Both the position numbers and the translations under genes were made by a program. From assembly GCA_033964015.1 (NCBI GenBank), contig CM066920.1, positions 8,337,912 to 8,401,911 on the forward strand: a stretch of DNA of 64,000 bases, read 5' to 3'. The stretch's first letter is position 1. Every line of letters begins with the position of its first letter. The notes below the pieces were generated by a model that saw only the letters and a list, made by a program, of their open reading frames with translations, was not told the DNA's origin and did no database searches. Of the stretch, positions 1 through 11,700 are shown one piece after another. Origin of the DNA: Scolanthus callimorphus. Lineage: Eukaryota > Cnidaria > Anthozoa > Actiniaria > Edwardsiidae.

Positions 1-1060
1 TACCATCTTTTATTCCTTATAATAGTTGGAAGCTCCGCTTTTAGGCAGTGCCTAAATCTATATATTACTATTAATTTCAATCTTGCGATCCTCAATGAGC
101 CCGAGAATAAGTGAACAAAAGAAGCTTTTCGAAACAAATTAATTTCTACAACAAAAGAACACATGTTATTTGAAAATGATCCCTTTGATTACCGAATACT
201 TAGGGTGAACCATTATAAATTGGGGGAGGGGGTTAGCAATGCTGCAAAAGAAATTCGTGCAAGCCAATCCTTTAGAGATCAAAGCAAGAAAAAAGGATCA
301 TACAAAGTCCGGAAAAACATTTTGCACATTCTGATCCAAAAAAATGGATTATGCCACACACCCCTCTCCCGATTGCTTATGGTCCACCCCCTAAGTTTGA
401 GATGGAAATGAGATTTTATAAATAGCAAACACGCAAGTCGGACAGAGGGATGTACATTTTTACACTCACGGTCTTGTTGTGTTGAGTGAATTTGACCATT
501 TTATTAACTATATTTGTAAAATAATATTATATATCTCCTAATAAATAAAAATAAACCTATTTCCCAGTTGAAAGGCACTGCAATCCATTGCGAATTACCT
601 GTCCGAAAATTGAATTGGTATCTCAGATTTCGCTTTCAAAATGCCTTGAGCATAGTTAACGTATTTAACGTACCTCTGATATTCTTCTAATGTTTGCTTT
701 TGAGAATTCGCTGAAAATCGTTATATTTTCTATCGAAACCTGAATGTTGTGTTGGATGGTCATTGAATCGAGAAATCACTTTGCGAAAGCGCGCGCTGTT
801 TTCAAAGCAAATAACACTGACGCCATTCTTGTTAAACCAGCCAAACCAGTCAAGTACGTCCACGATCCTGAAGGAGGTTGTGATATTTGTGTGGTGAGGC
901 GACCTCTAAATCACAGACCAAGATAGAAGTGGGTTGTGACAGGGAAGAGTGTACAATGAAGTGTAATACGAATTCCTTACACAAGCACTCGCAACCTCGT
1001 TCCAATAGGCAGCGGTGTAGCGCGCAGCGGTCAGCGTAGTTGCACTATGGCTAGCTATGA
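1..1060. other. No gene recognised
   Basis: AT-rich DNA with short chance frames only. No splice-site-bounded conserved segment or clear repeat was seen. Confidence 0.5.
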
Positions 1061-1069
1061 CTGATTGAA

Positions 1070-1540
1070 CATTCTCGAACCCAGAGCTCCACGGGCCACA
1101 GCACGTCACCTCGAGGGAGAGGCTCTGGTGACAGAATTGCCATGCACCATTCTCGAACCCAGAGCTCCCCGGCTCGTCTGCTCGCAGGGAAGGCTCTGGG
1201 ATGTCCATTTGAGGGCCGTCGCTGATTGGCTGATGGTTGTCACCAGAGCCTCCCCCGCGAGGTTACGAGCCGGGGAGCTATGGGTTCGAGAATGTACAAT
1301 GCACGAGATTTGATACAGAGCCGTTGAGAGAAAAACTTTCTGTGCATGCCTCAAATTCAAAATCAGTCAGCCAATCAGCGTAGGCCCTCGAATGGCTGTC
1401 ACCAGAGCCTCCCCCGTGAGATGACGTGCCGGGGTACTCTGGGGACGTTGTTAAGAGCGATGAACCTGATGTTTTCGAGAATGACAGAGCCCTGAATCTT
1501 GCCGCTGGCCAAAAGGCGACGAGCCCTGGGTACGAGATTG
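1070..1540. mobile_element. Cluster of CATTCTCG-family inverted-repeat elements, one intact
   Basis: The intact element is 1148-1294, with ~30 bp terminal inverted repeats (CATTCTCGAACCCAGAGCTC at one end) that differ at one base. It lies between partial copies at about 1070-1135 and 1395-1480, and a related GGCCAGCGGCAAGATTC type end at about 1490-1540. The arrangement suggests insertion into older copies. Confidence 0.75.
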
Positions 1541-2990
1541 GCCAATGGCGCGATCTAGCAATTCGTTGAAAAAAAAATGGATGCATAAAAGTTACGTAAG
1601 TTTTTTTTATTATGTACAAGTCTGAATATAGATAATTTACAATGCGCACCGGAAAGGACCAAAGGTTTCCTGATCTAGTATGTAACTTTCTGTTTTTTTA
1701 TTTAGATAATCTCTGTGAAAAAGGAACTTGTAAGGACGACCAAAGTGAAAAAATCCGTGGCACGATTCACGGAAAAAATGTGTATGTTAGATAGCCTTTG
1801 ACTTGTTTTTTCATGATATAGGATTTGGGGTATGCAGATCTTGTTGGATATTTAAGTACGGTAGTGAAGTTACGGCGAGAAGGTTTACAGGTCATTGACA
1901 GATAAATAACCTGGTAAGAAAAAAAGTAGTCTTTAATGGAAACAAGTTCAAGAGGGCGATATGTGCTTAGTTGTAGGAATTGGCAGTTGGTTGTTGATAT
2001 ATGGGCAAGATGGTTTTTCTGTTGTGCTAATGAGATGTATCTGGAAAAAAGAAAAGAATACAAACATTAGTGTTGCTACGAAACACATTGTACTGTAGGA
2101 GTACAGGGGTTGTAGGATCACGTGTTGGTAGGTTTTGGCACATCCTTGCGCGACAGGGTCCTCCTCTCACCTCCCCCCAGGGGAAAGAGGACAGGGGGGG
2201 GGGGTGAGGGGAGGGGGGTGTATCTTTACTGACCTACGCCTTCTGAATATCAACTCACCTGTACAGATAAAGGATAGCGCACAAATCAAAGACCACAACA
2301 GCGAATACCGCTACTAGCAATAGATAAACGTGCCGTGGAGATATGAAGGGTTCAATGGCTGTGGTGGAGGGCGGAGTTCCTAAACAATGGAAGGATTCGA
2401 GGAATAATCACAAATAGAACGAATAAGACTGGTGTTATTCCATATTTTCACGCGTCCGAGCAACATTTGCTTGGCCCAACATAGATAGTTTTCTTGGTTG
2501 TAAAATCGCAGCTTGATATTTGGGAATGCACTTATGTCAGAATAGGATCAACCTTTTGTGTTATGACGCAGTAAAAAAGCCTAGATTTAGTCAAGTCAAA
2601 CGCAGTTTACAGGCTTCCAATAAGCTGTTCACTGTTGATAAACATGGAATGCTCCTAACTAGATGAACACCTGACGTAAACTATACTTACCCGCTGGGCA
2701 CTGGTCTAGCGTCGTGTGCATATGGCGCAAAGTGGTACTGAGTGCGGTAGCGTATTCGGTGCGGTGTTCTGTTGGCTTCTGTTAGTGTCCGTAATTAGGT
2801 ACGTAACCGCTTGTCTACGGCCAAACCCGTAATGTTCTATATTACGATATTAAACTTGTGCCTCTGCAGCAATAACCGAGTGAGTTTTGCTAGACAAATA
2901 GGTCTTTTTATGGGTATGTGAATCATTTTGAAGTCGCCGATCGGTTTGATTTTCATGATCATGGGATGTTTTCCTCCAGTATCGATTCCC
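1541..2990. other. No gene recognised; one G-rich patch
   Basis: Mostly AT-rich single-copy-looking DNA. 2190-2220 is a purine-rich G patch. No coding signal noted. Confidence 0.5.
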
Positions 2991-2994
2991 ATTA

Positions 2995-3823
2995 ATGTAT
3001 CAGTCAATTCCAGCGACGACCATGCCCCCCCCGGGCAACCCCCGGGATTTTGGTCATTTCTAAAATTAAAAGTAAAAATTCCCCACCCCGGGGGCTGGAA
3101 AAGTGTAAAATACCCCACGGCGGGGAAGACAAAAATTGGACAAATGCCCCTCCCCCGGGACCAGAAAAAGACAAAGATTCCATCGACACTGCGTAAAGCT
3201 TCCCTACAAAATATTCCCGCTCAGAAATTCAACTCCATTTATTCTGTCCGAGCATTTATAATTCGTTTTTAAACTATACTTTTAGATTTCTCCTCTCTGA
3301 AACGAGACAAAATACAAGTAAACAGTGAAGCAAATCCGTCAGTCTCAAGTCGTAATTGAAATTCTTCTTCTACTAAGGTATTGCAATATAGTAGTGACAT
3401 ACAAAAAACGTCTCCACTAATTTCTCTCGGCCATTCTCGGTTGTAGCCATTTGGCTACAAACTCCATTCATTTGTCGTCCCCGGCATCGCTCAATCTCAA
3501 AACTGGAGTGGCGTATACGGGCCATGCTCGGCATTATATTTTGTGTGACGTTATTTTCTGTAACTGGGACATTGTAACGCCAATTGATAGTTATAACTGG
3601 TCAGGGAAGAGAACTGGTGTTGTAGTTCTGCAAAACTCAACGCGCTAAAAGATCGTGAAAGAGAACCAAAATTCCCCACCTCCCCTCCCCTGGAGAAAAA
3701 CAAATCCCGACCCCGGGGCCAGCAAAATTTTCCAAATTCCCCACCCCAGGGAACCCAGTGGTGTGCAAATGCCCCACGGTGTCCCGGGGGGGGCATGGTC
3801 GTCGCTGGAATTGACTGATACAT
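2995..3823. mobile_element. ATGTATCAGTCAATTCCAGC inverted-repeat element
   Basis: Termini of ~40 bp are perfect inverted repeats up to the CCCCCCCC run. Inside each end are GGGGG-rich stretches (TTCCCCACCCC, TGCCCC), inverted between the two sides. 829 bp, 1.3 kb before TMEM63 copy A. Confidence 0.85.
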
Positions 3824-3824
3824 A

Positions 3825-4719
3825 ATGGACAAACGTACTCGGCCAAGAGTGACTTGGAGGTGTTGTAGATGGCAAGACGTGTTGTACTTGACGGGACGAG
3901 ATAAAAGGATTCTATGATATCATTGATAGCGAGATAAGTCGGGATTTGGAATGGTTGGTGAGTTAGGCTGTAACTAGTGACACCTGAAAACAGACAAAGA
4001 ACAAGTTAACATATAAAGTGCTTTTTTGTGTTGAAGTAAAAGAAAAATTGTTCTTCTTTGTCTTGGGTAATTTTGTTCAAAAATGTATAGCATGTATCAT
4101 GTATATGTGGCGTTTTCGCTGACACAAATTTTAAAACTCTTTCACCAATCAAATTCTTTTCTATTTCCGCCCAGTGCAGTTGCTTGGCTTTTGGCGCGAC
4201 AAAAACGTACAAACATTCTCACGAAATGCAAAGACATCACGGGAAACTATAGCCAATTGGAAATCGCACCGCATACATTCCAGGGGAAAGTACGTTACCC
4301 CACCAAAATTACGGAAGCAAAGCCCAGGTGTCTCACTTGTAGAACATGTTGTTTTTAGTGGCTAGTTCGTGACTCAATGAAATCCATTTCGTCGCGTTTT
4401 CCTTAGCTTACCTACCTCTTGACATGGCGTGCAGTGGTAGCCGCCCGGTATCCCATTCCGCCACGAAAATGTTGAGAAAAATATTTAAAAACAATCGTTG
4501 CAAAAGCATTTTACCCGCCGCTTTTGAACAACATTGTGAGTCTACTTTTTTTACACCAGTCGCGAAGAACTTTGAGAAAAACTAACAAAGTTGTTTCGGT
4601 TGCTTGGAAACTTATTACCGGCATTGATGACGTGTTAGACACGCGCAGTGTCACGCGCCGGGAAAATAGCCAATCAGAGTCTTCGGAATCACTCGATTTC
4701 TTTGTTACACTAGAATGCA
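3825..4719. other. Upstream flank of TMEM63 copy A, no gene recognised
   Basis: Short frames only. A promoter may lie between here and 5162, but no TATA box or initiator stands out. Confidence 0.4.
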
Positions 4720-4975
4720 GAGCGCAGACGCAAGCGCAAGGAAATCGAGACGTTGCGTTCCCTTGCGCTTGCGTTTATGCTTGTGCGCCTATGTAATGTA
4801 AATCACAGCGACGCAAGCGCAAGGCTTGATTTACTTACACTAGAGTAGACGCAAGCACAAGCTCAATTTTCTTGCGCTTGCGTCTACGCTTGCTTTCTAG
4901 TGTAAACCACACAAGGAAAATGCATGACTTTAATATCTTTGTGCATTTTGTGCTTGCGCTTCGTCTGCTGCGTTC
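4720..4975. mobile_element. GCAAGCGCAAG-rich inverted-repeat element in the 5' flank of TMEM63 copy A
   Basis: ACGCAAGCGCAAG and its complement CTTGCGCTTGCGT recur in both orientations (4729, 4764, 4812, 4873). The right part (CCACACAAGG, ATGCATGACTTTAATATC) is a diverged single copy of the 57 bp minisatellite unit of copy B. It ends about 190 bp before the channel ATG, so it could influence transcription. Confidence 0.6.
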
Positions 4976-4980
4976 AAAAC

Positions 4981-5030
4981 CATTCTCGTTCCCAGAGCTC
5001 CCCGGCTCGTCACCTCGCGGAAGCTCTGAG
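4981..5030. mobile_element. Solo terminal repeat of the CATTCTCG family in the TMEM63 copy A 5' region
   Basis: CATTCTCGTTCCCAGAGCTC and following bases match one terminus of the elements at 1148 and 30783, without a partner terminus. It lies 130 bp before the start codon. Confidence 0.7.
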
Positions 5031-5067
5031 CCGACAGTCACATACCAGCGGAGTACTTTCATTCAAC

Positions 5068-5088
5068 ATGGCGGACGAAGTGCCTTGA
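5068..5088 (+). other. Short upstream ORF before TMEM63 copy A
   Basis: A six-codon ORF (ATGGCGGAC..., stop TGA at 5086-5088) precedes the main ATG by 75 nt. If the transcript starts upstream of it, it could lower translation of the channel. The transcription start is not known. Confidence 0.35.
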
Positions 5089-5162
5089 AGTGCTTGGCGC
5101 TTCCTGTAAGACCTTGCGTCTCAAATTATTTGGTTTTCTCGAGTTCAGTCAAACAACCCAAA

Positions 5163-5771
5163 ATGGATAACGTTACAACGGATGCTCCTAAACCTAACAA
5201 TACTGATAATCCACTGGGATCAGACAGCACTGGCGTGTTTTTGGTATCACTCGGACTGAACGCGGGGCTGGCTTTCATTTTGTTGTGTTTGTTTTCGTTT
5301 CTCAGACCACGCATAAAAAAGTTATACGCCCCTCGATTGCTACTGCTAGACACAATGTTCCCATTAGGGAAACTTCCACATTCATGTTTTGCCTGGTTCA
5401 TCCCAGCAATCATGGCAAATGACGATGATATTTTCTTCTATGCTGGCATGGATGCGTTTGTGTATATCCGATTCATGAAACTTTGCTTAAAAATCTCACT
5501 AGTTTTGCTACCCTATGGAATAGCTATTCTCTTGCCACTCAATCAGTATGGCGGAATGAAGTTAACAGGCTTGGAGGAGCTTACAATGTCAAATATCAAG
5601 GAGGGGTCCCCTAAAATATGGGCACATTTGATAGCAGTCTGGGCATACACTTTGATCATCTGTTACCTACTGTATGAGGAATGGAAGGTGTTTGTGATGT
5701 ACAGACAGGAATTCCTTTCTAAGGGACTCTGTCATCAGTATGCCGCATTTGTGAGTGAGCTTCCAGGCAAG
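5163..5771 (+). CDS. TMEM63: TMEM63 copy A exon 1 (TM0-TM2)
   Basis: This exon has 203 codons and ends in phase 0 at AAG|GTATG. It carries the N-terminus and the first three membrane segments. The LYAPRLLLLD, RFMKLCLKIS and AVWAYTLIICYLLY stretches are shared with copy B and are typical of TMEM63. Confidence 0.93.
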
Positions 5772-8700
5772 GTATGATTGAGCTTCAATAGGAAATTTGC
5801 AGATGTATGTTAGGTTCCCCAAACGGACCAGGGGCATAGCCAGGAATTTTGTTTGGGAGGGGGGGTTGGATGAAAATTTTCAAATTTCCTCCAGCAAATA
5901 CAGTAAATGTATGGGAAAATCTCCTGAGAAAGGGGTGGGGGGGGGGGGGGGGGGGGGGGGGGGGGGCTGTGGCCCCCTGTGGCCCTCCCCCCAGGCTATG
6001 CCCTTGCTCCATGTGTGTGTTTGTGACCCTTTATGGGACAAGGTTATGTATTTATGGTCATGCAATGAAATATCTGAAACCAGAAGTTCGGAAATGTAAT
6101 CCCAAATCTCTAAAAATCTGGTTTGAATTGTCTGTCTGTGCATGTGGGATTCCTTTCGTTTGAAATAAAATATGGGAATAAACATTTTCCCAGTTCCCAA
6201 ATTGGAGCGACTGCAGAATACCCCCTCACATATAGCTATACCTTCCCAAAAACTCATCAAAGCGTCAACTTCTTTAACTTAGTCCTCTCAAGCACACTGT
6301 AGAACGAGGCTATGTGATTAATGAATTAGTTATCCTCAGTACATTTAACCCATTTCTTTTAGGCTATAACTATAAGTGAGGGGGTATTCTGCAATCTAAC
6401 CCCCAAATTGCTGTGTCACACCAAGGCTAAGGTTCACCAGGCACTGATAAGACCTTCATTCACTTGGAATGAAACTCAGTCCTTTTATGGTGCTAACAAG
6501 TTTTGCATCTGTAACATTGCAAGGTCAACCTTGTCTCAGCAATAAAGGCTGTTGCACGAATGTGAAATGGAGTTTATTGATTGCCTCAACCCAACTCACC
6601 ACCCCACTGGAATTTCCAACCACCCCTCATGGTGGGGGTATGGATAACATTGTTGGGAGAATTTCTTAATTTAAGGAAAGGCTTGATATGGGAGCAAATT
6701 TTGTCTTATAGCTCCAAGATGAAGAGAGCATGAGAAGCTTTGTGGAAGATCTTTTTCCAGGACAGGTTAGTGAAGAATCATGATTTGTTAGTATAAATAA
6801 CTTGCATGTAGAGCAGAATTTGTATGACTGTGAACATGTCACTTCATGGCATGGAACCTCACCTGTGAATATTCAACCAATCAAATGTCATGCAAAATGA
6901 CTGATCAGCCAAACAAAAATGCTTTGAGGAAGCACAGCATGATACCATTGTGACACAGACATGACACTTAACTCTGTCATTGTCATGATTGTCATTATCA
7001 TCATCACTGTTGTTATTGTGGAAAAAGGAAACAATGTGTCACCATTTTTTTACCAGGTCGAAGATGTGGCAATTGTAGAAGATCTCCATAGATGGAAGAA
7101 GCTTATCAAGGAGCATGACAAAATTGTGCTCAAACTAGAGAAGGCAAAGGTATCAATATAATTGAGAAAGTTATTTATCTGACAGTGGTACACAGAACAG
7201 ATTTTTAAGCGAGGGGGCTCATGAGAGACTGTATGGCAAACTGGGGACTGAGATTACAGAAAGCATATGAAAATCTGCTGTTCTGCTGTCCATGAGGCTA
7301 AATATATAAAATTGTGCCTTTATTTTCAGTATAAACTTGATAAAATGGAGTGAGACCCATGCATGTTTTGCACTGTTGTGGAATGGAAGAAGTGGATTCT
7401 ATTACAATTTATGAGAACCATCTAAAGGTAATTCCTTATCAGTATAATCATTTGTGGAATTGTCCATCGTCCATGATCAAGAGTATTTATAGGGTTTGCA
7501 GAAGCCTTGTAAGAACTTGAATTTGAAAATTAAAATTCAAGGTCTTGAAAGTACTCTTGATGGTTTTATCTATGTGCATTTAGCAATTCAAAGATGTGGA
7601 CCGGCTCAGATATTTCACTTGAAACGCTTGTTCAGGAAACATTGCATGGTGTTCAGTGCTGACTCGCGTGCACTGTATTCTGAGAGGCTAATGCTACCAG
7701 GGATAATGATTTAACTAAACAGATAGCATTCACATATTATTGATTATAAAAAACTATGCGTCTTACAATATATTTATATACATGCATAAAATGGACAAAA
7801 AAAGACAAAAGCTGGGCCTAGGAAAATAAATGGGCACTCATGCTCACTGTGCCAGACAAGAGTGATTCACTACACTTATTGCCATAATAATTTTCAGGGT
7901 GAAATAATATAACCTCCTTCTCAATAACAGATACTTCAAGAGAAGCTAGAGGACGAAATGAACAAAGATCACAACATTTTGCCCTGTGCATTTGTAATTT
8001 TCAAGTCACTTAAGATAGCAAGCATTGCTACACAAGTGTTGTGGGATAATGCTGCCCTAAAGGTCAACATACACACTGCTCCTGAAGTGAAGGACGTAAT
8101 CTGGTCCAACCTTGAAAAAGGGTTTATTAGCAGGTATGAAAGCTGCTTCACTATCAAGAAAGTGCAGGAAATAGTCCAACCGTGTGTGTAGCCAGAGGCA
8201 TAGCTCTGTAGCCGGAGGCATAGCCCCCCCTCCCCTTCAACTATGATGAACATTAAAGGAAAAATAGACAAAAAATATGGTCAGAGGTGTCAATCATACA
8301 ATATCTTATTATAGATGTTTTTTTCATGTAATACAGGCACAGGTATTTTACAAGTTGCAGATGTATTCTTCCAAGCCCTGCAGGGCTAAGGAAAAATGCG
8401 AGCAGCAAGTAAAAATGTAAATGTCTGCTAATAGATTGTTTATGTAAATTCCAGGAATATTCGTGCAGTTCTTATTTGGATCCTTTTGTTTTTCCTGGTG
8501 TTTTTCTGGACCATACCAACTGGGATTGTGTCCTCACTGATTGCACTGAACAACCTGCAGAAAGTGCTGCCTTTTCTTTCAGATTGTAAGTACCATGTTA
8601 TTCAAACTAATACTAAGTGTAGCCAATGCTGATACCAGTTTTGCTTTTTGCTTACTTACATGTAGGTAGCAATTTGTTATTCTGATTTTGTTAAAAAGAA

Positions 8701-11700
8701 ACATTTTAAGTACTTGCCATCATTTACAAATAAATGTTGTAATTCACTTTACAGCCTCAGCACTGTTGATGATGGTTGTATCACAAAGAGTGCTTGAAGC
8801 ATTAAGCATCTTCTTTTTAGGGAGTGGTCATTATTTAACGGGGGGGGGGGCAAATATATGGGGGGCTTTGTTTTTTTGGGCGCCGATTTAGGGGGGGGGG
8901 GATTTTTTGGGCTTACATTCGAGGGCTGCTGAGGATGAGGATTTTGGCTGCTGATTGTTAGACAGGGTGACATTGATGGCTGCAAAAGCATGGACAAGAT
9001 TGTGATAGTAAAATCATTTTTATTCATTAACTGCATAGTAACATACGTTGATAATATCATGTGCCGTTTAAAAATTTCGGCGCACTTCGCACGCATAGTT
9101 GTACAGAACACGCGCAACAAAGCCAATACCGAAGCCTTTTGTTAACTCTCCAAAAAAATGAAATGTTCATCAACCTTTTCTCTGAAGGCTTGATGAAATG
9201 TGTTATTTAGAATCTAGGCACGCTTTGCACGCCACAGAAGGAGAAAGCGATCATCCTCTCTTTCTGCAAAATGTTGGGGGTTCCTTTCATCATGATTTGT
9301 TTCCCCCAGGCGATAAATAACGACCGTTCCCTTAGTTCAATGGTGAATAGCAGTTTTGAGTAGTGGATCAATCAACTCTTTTAAGAGTTGAAAAAAACTG
9401 TGATTTTTCTATTCACATGGCAGAACAGTAACACTAACAGTAACCACTCCCTTAGAATCGGGCAAATTTGGTTTGATTCAGCAAAATATCAGGGGAGTTT
9501 GGTCATGCCGTGGTTCATATATTTTTTGGGAGACCAAACAATCTCTGATATTTTGCAGAATCTATCTAAATTTGCCCAATTTATGATTTAATCATCCCAC
9601 TTGATAGGCCCTAACAGGGGGGTCATAACAAGTTGCTTGTGTTCCTTGTTCATTTCTTGATAAAATGCAAGAAAAAACCCTAAACGCCAATGGAAAAGAA
9701 CTAGTAAGATCCACAGCCTTTTATGACAAAATTGAGCAATATTCTTAAAGCCAGAAACCAGGTATCTTGGTTTTTGAAAAAAATGATTCCTCCCAAGCCC
9801 TGAAGTCTTGTTGCTGCCCAAATGGTGACAGGTTTTGGGTACAATATTGGATTAGAAGCAAGTGAATAGAATCACTGTGGCCTGTAGATTTCCCCCCAAA
9901 AAATGTTGCCAGTGTTCCTTATGTATTGAGTGACATTTTTCTTTAACTAGACCCCTCCAGAAGATATTGATAATTTGGAAAATCCTGGAAAATGTGATGA
10001 AAAATCATGAGGTTCCTAGTAAAACTAGGAGAGTTGACATCTGTGATTATTGTTTGAGTACCGGAACATTTCTCCCTACTACTGGTTACATTAACAGCTT
10101 CTTTTCTTTTTCAGTTGAGACCTACCCATCCTTTATCCGCCTGGTCATTCAGGGGTTCTTGTCCAGCGTTGTGTTGTGGCTGTTTTATTTGGTTCTTCCT
10201 TGGGTAAGTTACATCTGTATCAGGATACACCAAATTATGATATTGGCCAGTTAATTATCAAATTAAAAAAATTTTACTTTTCATTAGCTTAAAATGTTGT
10301 TTTGTTCATTTTTTTTACTTAGACGTGCCAGGGCGTAGCCAGCATTTGGAAATGGGGGTCACAAGAACTGAAATTAAATGATAACAATTACGATTTTTGA
10401 TTACTATATTTCCGTCTAAAAACAGGGACCAAATGCACCCTAGGATCTCCCCCCCCCCCCCCCCCCAGCCATACCCAGACTGGCTTTAACAGGGAAACAC
10501 TAATCTGTGGGTAATTTACAAAAAATTGTTTCCCATGCAGTCATGCCTTAAGCTTAGTTCCAATTCTGTCTGTAAGTATGGGGTATCACACTGCACGCAT
10601 TTTCTGGAAACTCCCAGAAAAGTTTATGAAAACAATTCCTGGACATTACAAGTCCATATAATTGTTTTTTTTTACAGTCGTCAAAAGTGCACAGAAGTTA
10701 CTTTTAAGAGTTTTATTGACAGAAGCCAAAATGGTATTTTGTTGACTTGCCGGTTGAAAATCCCAGTAATTAACAGTGGAGCTCTTGTTTGTTAAACTTC
10801 TACAGGTTGTGCGGTTTCTCACAGAGTTGGAAGGAATCAGATCAAGAAGTGAAAAAGATCAACTAGTAGTAGGGCGACTGTTCATTTTTAAGGTAAACAT
10901 AACTGCAATTGAAGACTTTCACGTACTGCAGTTTTCATTTAGAAATTTGCAACAGTCAAACCGCAGCTTCCTTTGATTGCACACTAACAACCAACGTCAT
11001 CACCCAGAGCTTTTGCCAATATCTACCGGGCTATCAGATTTTGGTCACGTTCTTATATCTTTGTGAGTTTACATCCAATCAACACCAAATTTGAAATGAA
11101 AAGAGAACTCATTGAGCTTACAAACTTGTTCTTTTTAGATTTTCAATTTAACGGTTTTTGGCGGGAAAATGACGTCATCAAATGTTCATTCAAATTTCAA
11201 AATCGCAATTGGTAATTTCTGAGAGTACTAAATAAAAGATCGGAATAAGTAGGCTTTAAATTTGAATTTTTTTTGAGATAGCTTAATCCATTGAGAAGTT
11301 ATGCGCTTTCAAAGTTTCGATTTTCCGCCATTTTGTTCTATTTTTAGTAACAAAATGGCGGAAATTCCAAACTTCAAAACATCATATCTCCAGAAGGGAA
11401 TAAGATATTGTAAAATGGCTTTCAATTTTGATGCCTGCAAGAAATTTATTTATTTATTTCTTGCGTTTTCTCCCCGCCCACTCTCCCCCCAGGGCGCATT
11501 TTTAACCAGGCGCACTCTGCCCCAGCGCTCGCGCGGCCATTTCATCGAACAACAAGCAAACTACCGAAGATTTCTACGAAGATTTCGCGGATAAAAACCT
11601 GCTAAAACCCACTAAACCGCCAGCTACGCAGGCTAGTTTATGTTATGGTTTCCCATTCTCTGTCAGCAATTCTGAATAAAACCTTTAGGAAAATTACTCA

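Noticed and set aside
4872..5162. N-terminal extension of TMEM63 copy A upstream of 5163
   Set aside because: The frame is open but consists of transposon sequence and begins without ATG; copy B has no counterpart.
5880..6260. Poly-Pro/poly-Gly frames near 5.9 kb
   Set aside because: Translations of a long G run in an inverted-repeat element within intron 1.
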